A DNA stretch of 28,079 nucleotides, from positions 1 through 28,079 of the forward strand of contig DMES01000022.1 of assembly GCA_003450815.1 (NCBI GenBank), written 5' to 3'. Positions within the stretch are counted from its first letter, which is position 1, and every line of letters starts with the position of its first letter. The stretch comes from Elusimicrobiota bacterium. GTDB lineage: Bacteria > Elusimicrobiota > Elusimicrobia > Elusimicrobiales > UBA9959. Below the pieces are notes generated by a model that worked only from the letters and a program-made list of their open reading frames with translations, was not told where the DNA came from and searched no databases. A program made the translations under genes and the position numbers. Shown here piece after piece: positions 16,139 to 24,055 of the stretch.

Positions 16139-16741
16139 ATGGATAGACACTATTGCGCGGAGGAACTACAGAACATGCTCCAGGATCGCTTAAAAAACGG
16201 CGGCATACGGCTGGACCTGGGCTGCGGCGCCCGCAAACGCCCCGGCCACATAGGCGTGGACACGGTAAAGCTGGAGGGCGTGGACATAGTCTGGGATATT
16301 GAAAAAGGCCTTCCTTTTGAGGGTGACACTGTTGACAGCGTGTGGTCCAATTTTCTTTTTGAGCACGTGGCCGATACGGCGGGCCTGTTCAGGGAACTGT
16401 ATCGTGTCTGCAAAAAAGACGCCATAGTGGAGTTCCGCGTCCCCTATTATCAGTCCCTGACCCAATACAAAGACCCCACGCATAAAGCTGTTATCCTGCC
16501 GGAAACCATGCGCTATTTTTCTTCCGAAAAGTGGTATGGTTCCGATTACGGCTTCGGCACTAATTTCAAGCTGCTCGGCGTAAAATATGATTATCTTCCG
16601 CCCTTTGATCTGCTCGTCGGCCGCAAGCTGTTTTTCCTTTGGCCGCTTACCTGGCCGCTTATACTTTTCGCCCGCCGCTTCCTCTGGAATGTCGTGCATT
16701 CCGTCACCATAAAGATTCAGGTGATAAAACAGCCGCTATAA
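16139..16741 (+). CDS. Small class I SAM-dependent methyltransferase
   Basis: The 200-residue protein has motif I RLDLGCGARKRPGHIGVD (24-41), a WDIEKGLPF loop, WSNFLFEHV at motif IV and REL-YRVCKKDAIVEFRVPYYQS. This pattern is common among methyltransferases of polysaccharide clusters that methylate sugars or lipid-linked intermediates. The C-terminus (about 155-200) has a hydrophobic stretch, LFFLWPLTWPLILFARRF, that could bind the membrane. It starts five bases after the radical-SAM stop and is the last gene of its group. It faces the minus-strand group only 63 bases away. Methyl acceptor unknown. Confidence 0.88.
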   Translation: MDRHYCAEELQNMLQDRLKNGGIRLDLGCGARKRPGHIGVDTVKLEGVDIVWDIEKGLPFEGDTVDSVWSNFLFEHVADTAGLFRELYRVCKKDAIVEFRVPYYQSLTQYKDPTHKAVILPETMRYFSSEKWYGSDYGFGTNFKLLGVKYDYLPPFDLLVGRKLFFLWPLTWPLILFARRFLWNVVHSVTIKIQVIKQPL

Positions 16742-16804
16742 ACCTATGGAATTATTATCTCCGCCAGGCTGGAACTTCTGTTTTTGGGCGCATAAGAACT
16801 ATTT
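16742..16804. other. Short convergent gap without a clear terminator
   Basis: Only 63 bases separate the end of the plus-strand methyltransferase from the end of the minus-strand membrane protein. I see no GC-rich stem followed by a T tract on either strand. Confidence 0.4.
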
Positions 16805-18172
16805 TTACTTATGATTTCCGCCATCTAAAGAGCCTTCCGTAAATTCTTTGCCGCGAAAAAAAGCCAGCTGATATTTCTTTAAAACGGCTATCCTCTCACG
16901 GAGGTCGCCGTGATATACGCGGGCGTTGATCAGCTCTTCGTTATAATCTCCGGCCAGCAGGGCATTCCTGATGCCTATCCATTCATTTTTACGCACATTT
17001 TCCCAAAACCACTTTTGCTTTACCATGCATACTTGCAGCGAAAAAAACACAATCAGACAGGCATATTGCAGAGCCCTGTTTCGCACGATCTTTGACAACC
17101 AGCCGGGGCGCCGCATCAATGATTGCGCGGCAACCGGAGCCAGGACGATAAGAGAGAGCCATAAAAGATTTGATATCGTAACATAGCGTGACGCCGTTGC
17201 CTGGCCGATACCCAACCCCGCCCGGCCGATCATGGAAACACCCGCGCTGGCAATTCCGTAAGAAGCCAATGCGAACCAGGGAATTACCATTAATAAAGCC
17301 GCCTGGTTTTTCCGCGTCAGCATATACACATGATACGCCGCATAAATGGAGGCCGCGAAACAAATTAAACCAAAAAAACCGATAAGCGGGGCGAATCTTT
17401 CGAATGGCAGAAGCGGACTGCCTAAAAAAACAAAGAAATATCCCGCAGCCCGCAAAGGATGCTGCAGGGCGAATAAAAGCGGGGGGTGCTGAGGCGCTTT
17501 TTGATAACCCCATAGATAACTCGCCACGATCAAAACGGAAATCAGGGTCCAGGATGCAAGCGCGGTTTTTTTATTTCCAATGGGACGCGCGCACAAAATC
17601 AGGAATCCGATGATCCAGAAAAGCATGCCATTAGCAAACGAGTAGGTCGTGATTATGCCGGCCGCCATGGCGCATAAAAGCCGTTTCAGGCCTAATTCCG
17701 GAGAAGTCAGCAAAAAAACCCCCGCGGTAAAAGACAAAATATTTAAAGGGATTCCCATCTGGTAGCCCAAAAGCCAGTTATCGCTCTGCGCCACGGAAAA
17801 AGCGAAGACCGACGCCAAAAAATATACAGCATTCGCCCGTGTATTAAAAAATATCTCCGTTTTCCTTATCTGCAGGAAAAGAAGAGCGCAAATGCCGGTT
17901 CCCAAAAGCAAATTAATTATAACTTCGCAATAAAGATTCCAGTGGGTAACTGCCGCCACGGATACCATAATCAGCTCCGGGAAAAAAATACGGTGTTCAT
18001 TATGCTGAACCCACAAATCACGCAGCGTCAGGCTGCCAAGATGCCATTTTTCCAGCAATGGCACCAGGTCCCATTGATCCCCCACAGGAAAATCAGACGC
18101 ATTATGTATCAGGAAAAAACATAAGATTACAAAAGGTATAGAGGCCAAAAGCACATAGCGGAATTTCCCCAT
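16805..18172 (-). CDS. Polytopic membrane protein, possible GT-C glycosyltransferase or polymerase
   Basis: The 455-residue protein has about 10-12 hydrophobic segments. The first is followed by a periplasm-facing loop with DFPVGDQWDLVPLLEKW (27-43; D32, D35) and LWVQHNEHRIFFPE (53-66; H57, H60). An acidic pair in the first outer loop is typical of GT-C enzymes that use polyprenyl-linked sugars, but the rest matches no family I can name. It could be the polymerase or a side-chain glycosyltransferase of the cluster, which otherwise lacks an obvious Wzy. I start at ATG 18172 because AAGGAG (18184-18179) lies six bases before it; a codon 48 bases upstream would also be in frame. It is the last minus-strand gene and is separated by 107 bases from the gene before it. 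Function is not established. Confidence 0.65.
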   Translation of the reverse strand: MGKFRYVLLASIPFVILCFFLIHNASDFPVGDQWDLVPLLEKWHLGSLTLRDLWVQHNEHRIFFPELIMVSVAAVTHWNLYCEVIINLLLGTGICALLFLQIRKTEIFFNTRANAVYFLASVFAFSVAQSDNWLLGYQMGIPLNILSFTAGVFLLTSPELGLKRLLCAMAAGIITTYSFANGMLFWIIGFLILCARPIGNKKTALASWTLISVLIVASYLWGYQKAPQHPPLLFALQHPLRAAGYFFVFLGSPLLPFERFAPLIGFFGLICFAASIYAAYHVYMLTRKNQAALLMVIPWFALASYGIASAGVSMIGRAGLGIGQATASRYVTISNLLWLSLIVLAPVAAQSLMRRPGWLSKIVRNRALQYACLIVFFSLQVCMVKQKWFWENVRKNEWIGIRNALLAGDYNEELINARVYHGDLRERIAVLKKYQLAFFRGKEFTEGSLDGGNHK

Positions 18173-18279
18173 CGCATGCTCCTTTTCCCCCGGCTGGATG
18201 ACTGGGGCGCCGGCCTTCACGCAATCTTTACCTTGTCAGCCGGGCATCCGATTCTCCGGCATGGGAACAAATGGAAGGC

Positions 18280-19557
18280 TCAATCGCAGACAATTCTCGG
18301 CATCGGCAAAGGTATGATGAACTTTCCCCTGAACCCCCGGCCCCGCAATTTAGGCATCAGTTCGTCCGCAATGTGCCAGGAAAGCAATAGCGCGTATTCA
18401 GGCTGGTCGGTAAACAGGCGGGATTCTTCCTCCACGGGAATCAGGGTGCCCGGAACATACTTCCCGATCTTATGGGAACCTTTTATTTCCAGGACGCAAT
18501 CCAGTATTCCGTCATCCAGGCCCACATAATTGATTAGAGTGCTTGCGCGCGAAGGCGCGCTGATGCCATATATGCGTTCGCCTTTTTCCTTGATCCTCAA
18601 CAGCATTTCATGGAGGCTGAGTTTTGAAATGACGACCTTGTTTTTAAATTCCATAAGGCTCTTCTTTTCCAGAACGACCTTTTTTTCCAGCTCAAGCAGT
18701 TCCGTGACGGTCTTCCTGACGGGATAATCCCCTTTCCGGGCCGCGTAGACGCGAACGGATCCGCCGTGCGTAGGAATCCGCTTCGCATGAAAGATTTCCA
18801 GCCCGTGGCTTTCAAGAAGGCCCTTTAGGCTATGAAGCGAATAATAGCGCAGGTGTTCATGGTAGATGGTGTCATACTGCAGCGTTTCCACCAGGGACAG
18901 AAAGTAGTGGGATTCGGAAATAAAGACGCCGCCGGGCTGCAGAAGCGACAGGATGAGCTCAACAATATTATTGACGTTTTCAATATGGGCAAAAACATTT
19001 GTTGCCGTGATGAGCCGGGCTTTCCCGTACTCCGAAAGGACACGCAATACGGATTTTTCCGTGAAATACTCGATAATAGTGGGGATCCCGCGTTCAATGG
19101 CGATTCGGCCAATCTCCTCAGGGGTAATTCCCAGGACACGATGGCGGTCTTTGAAATTACTGAGGAGATTTCCGTCGTTGGAACCGATATCCACCACCAG
19201 ATCGTCCTTTTTCAGATCGATAACAGCTGAGCATTCCCGGTAAAGTTCGGCGAAGTTTTCCCGCAAAATTTTTGTCGTGCTGCTGGTATAAGGGTATTCT
19301 GGAGGAAAAAGGACATGTGGATCCACTACCAGGCCGAGCTGAACCAGGTGGCAGCGCGGACAGTAGAGAAGCTGGGCCGGATAGGCCGATTGTTCGCGTG
19401 GTTTTTCGCCTATCGGGTTCATACGGTTGACCGGCGGCAAATACCCCAGAAAAAGGATGGAATCCAGATCGGGAGAATCGCAGATCTGGCAGCGTTCCAC
19501 TACAACGCTGGAACCGGTGCCGGCGGCACGGGAAACGAAGGTATTATGGGAAGTCAT
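18280..19557 (-). CDS. TylCIII/NovU-type sugar C-methyltransferase
   Basis: The 425-residue protein has the three parts of sugar C-methyltransferases: a zinc-binding N-terminus (C23, C26, C66, C69), a SAM-binding core with VVDIGSNDGN (121-130), and a C-terminal Rossmann-like domain with YGISAPSRASTLINY. The middle has IYHEHLRYYSLHSL and PTHGGSVRVY, which match the conserved HEHL and GGS-x-R segments of TylCIII, NovU and TcaB9. These enzymes put a methyl on C-3 (or C-5) of a TDP-4-keto-6-deoxy sugar. An expected product is thus a branched-chain sugar. The start, ATG 19557, has AAGGAG upstream. Its start is four bases after the stop of the epimerase gene, so they are probably co-translated. The family is firm; the exact sugar is inferred. 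Confidence 0.9.
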   Translation of the reverse strand: MTSHNTFVSRAAGTGSSVVVERCQICDSPDLDSILFLGYLPPVNRMNPIGEKPREQSAYPAQLLYCPRCHLVQLGLVVDPHVLFPPEYPYTSSTTKILRENFAELYRECSAVIDLKKDDLVVDIGSNDGNLLSNFKDRHRVLGITPEEIGRIAIERGIPTIIEYFTEKSVLRVLSEYGKARLITATNVFAHIENVNNIVELILSLLQPGGVFISESHYFLSLVETLQYDTIYHEHLRYYSLHSLKGLLESHGLEIFHAKRIPTHGGSVRVYAARKGDYPVRKTVTELLELEKKVVLEKKSLMEFKNKVVISKLSLHEMLLRIKEKGERIYGISAPSRASTLINYVGLDDGILDCVLEIKGSHKIGKYVPGTLIPVEEESRLFTDQPEYALLLSWHIADELMPKLRGRGFRGKFIIPLPMPRIVCD

Positions 19558-19561
19558 ATAG

Positions 19562-20557
19562 TCAGCTCCTTATCGGGGGATTGTTTTTACGGTACCAGGC
19601 CACGGTCTCTGCCAGGCCTGTGACCAGGTCGGTTTTTGGTGTAAAACCGAGTTTTGAGAGTTTTGACACATCAGGACAGCGCCGGAGTGTGCTTCCCGGC
19701 TGCAATTTACCGCACACAATACGGATCTTCCGGTCAAAGCAGCGGGCCGTCATCTCCGCGAGCTTGCCAACTGGAGTATCCTGAGAGGTACCTATGTGAT
19801 AGATGTTAAGATGTTCCCCCTGTTTAATAATCGTAAGCAGCGCCTCGACGAAATCGTCGATATAAATAAAAGCTCGGGTTTCACCGCCTGTGCCCTGGAT
19901 AGGGAAATCGATGACCTCGTCCGTTGCGGCGGATAACTCTTTTATGCGCATGGCAAACTGGGGGATAACGTGTTCCCATCCCATATCCGGTCCATAGACA
20001 TTATGAGGCCTGAAGATTATGGCCCGGTTAAAGAACTTCCTCCCGTAATTAACCACAAGAAGTTCACTGATGATCTTGCCGCCGCCATAGGAATAGCGGG
20101 GGTTGAGGACATCCGGGACTATAAGGGGGGCGTTTTCATCTGTCGGCACCGCTGGCGGAGTCTGATAGACTTCGGAGCTTGACGCGAGGAAGATGTTTTT
20201 GACCCCTTCCGCAACACAGGCGTCCAGGACGTTCATCATCCCTTTGACCGCAACCTCAAGTATGACGTCCGGCTTGGTATAAAAGAATTCCGTGCCATTG
20301 ATATAGGCCAGATGGCAGACGGCGTCCATGCCGGCAACGGCCTTCCGGACGATATCGGGGTCGCGGATATCTCCGGTGATAATTTCAGCGCGACCGGCGT
20401 CGGCGCCCAGCTTGCCGCGGGCTCCACGCGAATCATTGTCCAGTATCCGGATGCCGGCGCCTGAACGCAGAAGGCCGCGGACCAGCCCCCTGCCTATAAA
20501 ACCGGTGCCGCCTGTAACAAGAAACTTTTTGCCCTGTATGGAAAAACTGTCGGTCAT
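19562..20557 (-). CDS. NAD-dependent epimerase/dehydratase (extended SDR)
   Basis: The 331-residue protein has the NAD-binding GGTGFIG (16-22), LDNDSRG after strand 2, CHLAYINGTE, LASSSEVYQ (124-132) and the catalytic pair Y157-K161 (YGGGK), followed by HNVYGPDMGWEHVIPQF (184-200). This is the pattern of nucleotide-sugar epimerases and dehydratases of the GalE/WbpP group. Substrate is probably UDP- or TDP-activated. Start ATG 20557 directly follows the stop of the glycosyltransferase gene (TAAATG), and no clear Shine-Dalgarno is seen, which suggests reinitiation. With the C-methyltransferase and the dehydrogenase of the same group it probably serves synthesis of one modified sugar. Precise reaction not known. 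Confidence 0.9.
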   Translation of the reverse strand: MTDSFSIQGKKFLVTGGTGFIGRGLVRGLLRSGAGIRILDNDSRGARGKLGADAGRAEIITGDIRDPDIVRKAVAGMDAVCHLAYINGTEFFYTKPDVILEVAVKGMMNVLDACVAEGVKNIFLASSSEVYQTPPAVPTDENAPLIVPDVLNPRYSYGGGKIISELLVVNYGRKFFNRAIIFRPHNVYGPDMGWEHVIPQFAMRIKELSAATDEVIDFPIQGTGGETRAFIYIDDFVEALLTIIKQGEHLNIYHIGTSQDTPVGKLAEMTARCFDRKIRIVCGKLQPGSTLRRCPDVSKLSKLGFTPKTDLVTGLAETVAWYRKNNPPIRS

Positions 20558-21331
20558 TTATAGTGTTCGCGCCTCGCTTTTATCGCCTGCACCAGTCATT
20601 TTAACCTTGCAGGCATATTTTTTTAAGTATGTTGTTTTAAATCCGTAAAAGTACCATTTAAGATAATACGGAAGCCATCCAAACACTTTAAATCTGCTCT
20701 TGCCCTGCGTTCTTTCATACCATTTTGCGGGCACTTCGCCTATCTTCCAGCCCAGCCGATGGCATTTTACCAGAAGTTCAATGGAATATGTAAAACCCTC
20801 TGAAGATTCCAGAAGGACCTCTTTTATAGCTCTTCTTGAAAAAAGCCGGAAACCGTTGCTTGCATCTTTGATCGGGATAAAAGCGAATTTATTCAGCGTG
20901 AAAGATGCGCTTCTCACAAAAACGGACTTGATCCATGGACAACCTTCCATGGAGCCGCCTTTCATAAACCGGCTCGCGGCCACTATGTCGCAGCCCTCAC
21001 CAAACAGCGCATACATCTTATCCACAATAGCGGCATTGTAGTCATCATCGGCCGGAAACACAAGGACCGCAGGCGCCCTGCTGACTTCAAAGCCGGTTAC
21101 AATTGCGCCATGTACGCCTTTCCCCCTGTTTTTGACGAAACTAATATCGGGATATCTCTTGCAGTCCCGGATAACCGGCAGGGTATTATCATTCTCATAG
21201 TCATAGCAGATATGTAACCGGAACGGCGTCTTCACATGCAGGCATAGTGAATCCAACGTCCTCAATATATTCCGCCCCTCGTTGTAAACGGGGATAATGA
21301 TGTCTAAAAGAATTTCACCGTTATTTTCCAT
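20558..21331 (-). CDS. GT2 glycosyltransferase, DPM1-like without C-terminal membrane helices
   Basis: The 257-residue protein has LLDIIIPVYNEGRNI (8-22), FVKNRGKGVHGAIVTGF, the metal-binding triad in FPADDDYN (D95-D97), ASRFMKGGSM, SNGFRLFSRRA and the RTQGKSRFKVFGWLPYYLKWYFYG tail seen in DPM1-like glycosyltransferases. It lacks the two C-terminal membrane helices of the plus-strand homologue at 2876. It probably transfers the cluster's sugar to a lipid carrier or to a growing glycan at the inner membrane surface. I prefer ATG 21331 over GTG 21337, since GGAAAG is eight bases before the ATG and only two before the GTG. It overlaps the RmlD-like gene by 11 bases. Donor and acceptor unknown. 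Confidence 0.9.
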   Translation of the reverse strand: MENNGEILLDIIIPVYNEGRNILRTLDSLCLHVKTPFRLHICYDYENDNTLPVIRDCKRYPDISFVKNRGKGVHGAIVTGFEVSRAPAVLVFPADDDYNAAIVDKMYALFGEGCDIVAASRFMKGGSMEGCPWIKSVFVRSASFTLNKFAFIPIKDASNGFRLFSRRAIKEVLLESSEGFTYSIELLVKCHRLGWKIGEVPAKWYERTQGKSRFKVFGWLPYYLKWYFYGFKTTYLKKYACKVKMTGAGDKSEARTL

Positions 21332-22094
21332 TTGCACCGCTTTCCAGCTGTTTTTTTAAACGAAGCCACAAGGTTACGTCCATTGAAGCATCGCCAGCCA
21401 ACTGGACGGGCAGATCCTTTACCATATCCAGTCGTTTACACGGCCGGATATCAGGTTTGTATACTCTGTGAATCTCGTAATCCGATTTTCTTGGACCGCC
21501 GATATTGATTGTGCCGCGGAAATCGGACCAGAGAAGCAGTTTGATCGCTTCGACAAGCTCGTTTACCGGGATCTTGGACGTGAATAGATCAGCGGCCGAT
21601 TCATTGTAACTTATGCCCTCCGGAATAAAGAAACGCGTCCGGATGACACAGAAATTTGAGAGCAGGTTTACGCATGCTTCCGCGCCAAGCTTTGTCCAGC
21701 CGTACTTGTTATAAGGTATCGTACTGTCTTTTTCCGAATAGTTTCCCGCCTCGGAGTGGTAGACGCCATCGGTAGATATATGAATAAACCGGATGCTGCG
21801 GCGCGACTCCGCTTCTTTGCGCAATACGCACTTTACAAGATTACATGTACCGATTATATTCGTGTCTATCGCGTTTACGGGATCTTCTTCGCAAAGAGCC
21901 ATTTTTGCGATAGCCGCGCAATGGATAACGGCGTCAACGCCATGTGATTCAAAAAAACGCCGGACGTTTTCCGCATTCCTGATGTCCAATTCATGAATGG
22001 TGGGCGCGAGAATATTCAGGTCTTTATTGGCTTCAACAATGCGCGTTCCCAGGTTGCCCGGGCAGCCGGTCACTAAGATGCTTTTGTTTTTCAT
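21321..22094 (-). CDS. RmlD-like NAD(P)-dependent sugar reductase
   Basis: The 257-residue protein has VTGCPGNLGTRIV (8-20), HELDIRNAENV, AVIHCAAIAKMALCEEDP, HISTDGVYH (105-113) and the catalytic pair Y131-K135 (YGWTK). This is the layout of dTDP-4-dehydrorhamnose reductases and related 4-keto reductases. It is about 30 residues shorter than typical RmlD proteins, with a short C-terminus. Its start overlaps the stop of the methyltransferase gene (ATGA), and its end overlaps the start of the next glycosyltransferase gene, so the order is tightly coupled. It likely reduces the 4-keto sugar after epimerisation or C-methylation. The family is clear; the substrate is inferred from the neighbours. 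Confidence 0.85.
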   Translation of the reverse strand: MKNKSILVTGCPGNLGTRIVEANKDLNILAPTIHELDIRNAENVRRFFESHGVDAVIHCAAIAKMALCEEDPVNAIDTNIIGTCNLVKCVLRKEAESRRSIRFIHISTDGVYHSEAGNYSEKDSTIPYNKYGWTKLGAEACVNLLSNFCVIRTRFFIPEGISYNESAADLFTSKIPVNELVEAIKLLLWSDFRGTINIGGPRKSDYEIHRVYKPDIRPCKRLDMVKDLPVQLAGDASMDVTLWLRLKKQLESGANGK

Positions 22095-22828
22095 TTTTTC
22101 GCGTACGTTATTATAAAAGAACCGAATATTTTCCCGATCGGCTTAAACCCTAAAATGCGCTCGATTAAATTGTAAAGCGGCAGCAGCCACATCGCGTATC
22201 CGCTTTTTAAAGCCTTATAGGTGATCCCTGAAATACTGTACACGGCGTATTGGGAAAAGCTGAATTTCTCCAGTGTTGAAACCACGTCCTCTTTCCCGAG
22301 CGGTTCTTCATTTATTGTAACGCCCTTAGAGGAATATAGCGGCGAAGCTTTACAGCGGTACAACCACATAAAGGGATTCTTTTTATGCGGGTCATATGCC
22401 AAAAGGACGCCGCCTTTCTTTAGAATTCTGAATGACTCTTTCACCACATTTTTTAAATCTGGAAAATGGTGCAGCACCCCGCTCAGAAAAACCGCGTCAA
22501 ACGTCTCATCAGGATACTTCGTTTTTTCAATATCCCCAATATCAAAAACAACGTCCTTATACGTATTCCTCGCGAAATGGATGCAGTTCGGCGAAATATC
22601 CATGCCGTAGCGGATAAAAGGCAATTGTGAAAACCGGGAAATAAAGGCGCCGGTGCCGCAGCCTAAATCTATGACCTTTTGATTGGGTACGGATAAGTCA
22701 ATATGTTTAACAAACTCGCCGATAATCCGCGAATACGCCTGTTCGGATAGTACATCATACTCCGCATTCAGGCCGTAATTGTCAAAGAAAGCGGCTTCGG
22801 CCTTCTTGTTCTGCTCATTGCTGTTCAT
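22091..22828 (-). CDS. Class I SAM methyltransferase related to the one at 5058
   Basis: The 245-residue protein has motif I VIDLGCGTG (52-60), GMDISP at the strand 2 acidic residue, SGVLHHFPDL (116-125) and RILKKGGVLLAYDP. The following stretch DPHKKNPFMWLYR (146-158) and EEPLG (174-178) repeats the signature of the methyltransferase at 5058-6266. Hydrophobic residues near the C-terminus (about 210-240) suggest membrane contact. Start ATG 22828 overlaps the dehydrogenase gene by 14 bases and the stop overlaps the reductase start. It is AT-richer than the epimerase and C-methyltransferase genes of the same group. Methyl acceptor unknown; an O-methyl on the lipid-linked sugar or its lipid is possible. 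Confidence 0.87.
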   Translation of the reverse strand: MNSNEQNKKAEAAFFDNYGLNAEYDVLSEQAYSRIIGEFVKHIDLSVPNQKVIDLGCGTGAFISRFSQLPFIRYGMDISPNCIHFARNTYKDVVFDIGDIEKTKYPDETFDAVFLSGVLHHFPDLKNVVKESFRILKKGGVLLAYDPHKKNPFMWLYRCKASPLYSSKGVTINEEPLGKEDVVSTLEKFSFSQYAVYSISGITYKALKSGYAMWLLPLYNLIERILGFKPIGKIFGSFIITYAKK

Positions 22829-24017
22829 ATTTCTTAAGATCCGCTATTTCCCACATATCTACGACTTCCGTTCCGGCGGGAAAATGGACCGATTCATAAG
22901 CTTTGTGGGGAACGCCGATTATGATTATATCCGCTTGTTTAACAAGATCTTCTTTTGACACAAAATCCGGATTTTTCACATATTCGTCGGAACACAGGAC
23001 TTTTGCGCCCGCAAACCGCAAAATCTTTCCAAGCTTGTAGGACAGGGAATCACGGATATCATCGCTCTCCGCTTTGAAGGCCATCCCCAGGATACCGATT
23101 GTTTTCCGGCTTAAATCATGCTTTTTTGAAAGCCGGTTGACAAGAAAGTTCGGAAGCCCCTCATTGATGGTCATGGCGACCTGGCCGAGTATGAAGTTCT
23201 GCTTTTCAAAGGCGAAAAGCTGCATGGTATCTTTCATCAGACAGGGACCGGCGGCAAAGCCCGGACCTGAAAGGCTTTCCATGCGGGGATAGCCTTTTTT
23301 TATTTTATGAAGAAGCTCGTTATAATTCAATCCCGCCGATTCCACCATCATATACAGCTGATTAGTGGCGGCGAACTGGATATATCTGTAGGTGTTACAG
23401 ATCAATTTGGCGAATTCCGCTTCACGGGGTGTGGCCTCCACCACTTCCGGGGCAATTTGCCGGAACAGGCTGCCGGATATCCGGACGGCTTCTGGCGTTG
23501 TTCCACTGATAATCTGCGGCAAGGTCTGGATCTCTGTGATCGCTCTTCCCTGCACCACACGTTCGGGACAGAACGCAAGCCGGGTATTCCGGTTTTTGGC
23601 CTTAAGATAACGCTCCAGGAATTCCGTGGCGCCGGGAGCCACTGTAGAGCGGAGAATAATCGTCTGATCATCGGAAAGAAAGGGGATCATGCTGTCTACA
23701 CACCGGGTGAGCATACTGAAGACAGGATTATGAAATTCGTCTATAGGCGTACCGATCGTCAGAATCAGGACCGGGACGTTTTCAATATCCTGCAGCCGGG
23801 TGGTAAAACCGAGCTTTTTTTCCGCAAGTGCTTTTTTAAGCATGATTTCGCCGCCCTCTTCGAGGTAGGGCATCTGCCCCTGGGATAGAGAGCTTATGGC
23901 AGACTCATTAATATCGCAGATGAGGACCCGCATTCCCCGGTCCGCAAGGACGATGGCCAGCGGCGCGCCGACATGCCCCGCGCCGCCGATAACACAGACG
24001 TCATAAATGTTTTTCAT
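22815..24017 (-). CDS. UDP-glucose/GDP-mannose-family nucleotide-sugar dehydrogenase
   Basis: The 400-residue enzyme oxidises a nucleotide hexose to a uronate by two NAD-dependent steps. It has the Rossmann motif GGAGHVG (11-17), LILTIGTP, RSTVAPGAT (123-131), FCPERVVQGRAI (149-160) and EFAKLICNTYR (201-211). C259, in GPGFAAGPCLMKD (251-263), is the catalytic thioester cysteine, with K262 and D263 next to it. PERVxxGR and LPQIISG suit the WecC/WbpO-like branch for UDP-N-acetyl-hexosaminuronates better than UDP-glucose dehydrogenase, but I cannot be sure. AAGGA precedes the ATG at 24017 by about nine bases. It heads a run of genes in which neighbours overlap or nearly touch. It gives the cluster its acidic sugar. 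Confidence 0.92.
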   Translation of the reverse strand: MKNIYDVCVIGGAGHVGAPLAIVLADRGMRVLICDINESAISSLSQGQMPYLEEGGEIMLKKALAEKKLGFTTRLQDIENVPVLILTIGTPIDEFHNPVFSMLTRCVDSMIPFLSDDQTIILRSTVAPGATEFLERYLKAKNRNTRLAFCPERVVQGRAITEIQTLPQIISGTTPEAVRISGSLFRQIAPEVVEATPREAEFAKLICNTYRYIQFAATNQLYMMVESAGLNYNELLHKIKKGYPRMESLSGPGFAAGPCLMKDTMQLFAFEKQNFILGQVAMTINEGLPNFLVNRLSKKHDLSRKTIGILGMAFKAESDDIRDSLSYKLGKILRFAGAKVLCSDEYVKNPDFVSKEDLVKQADIIIIGVPHKAYESVHFPAGTEVVDMWEIADLKKYEQQ

Positions 24018-24055
24018 AGATAATAATCCTTAACATTCTCCATTGGTTTTCTCAG

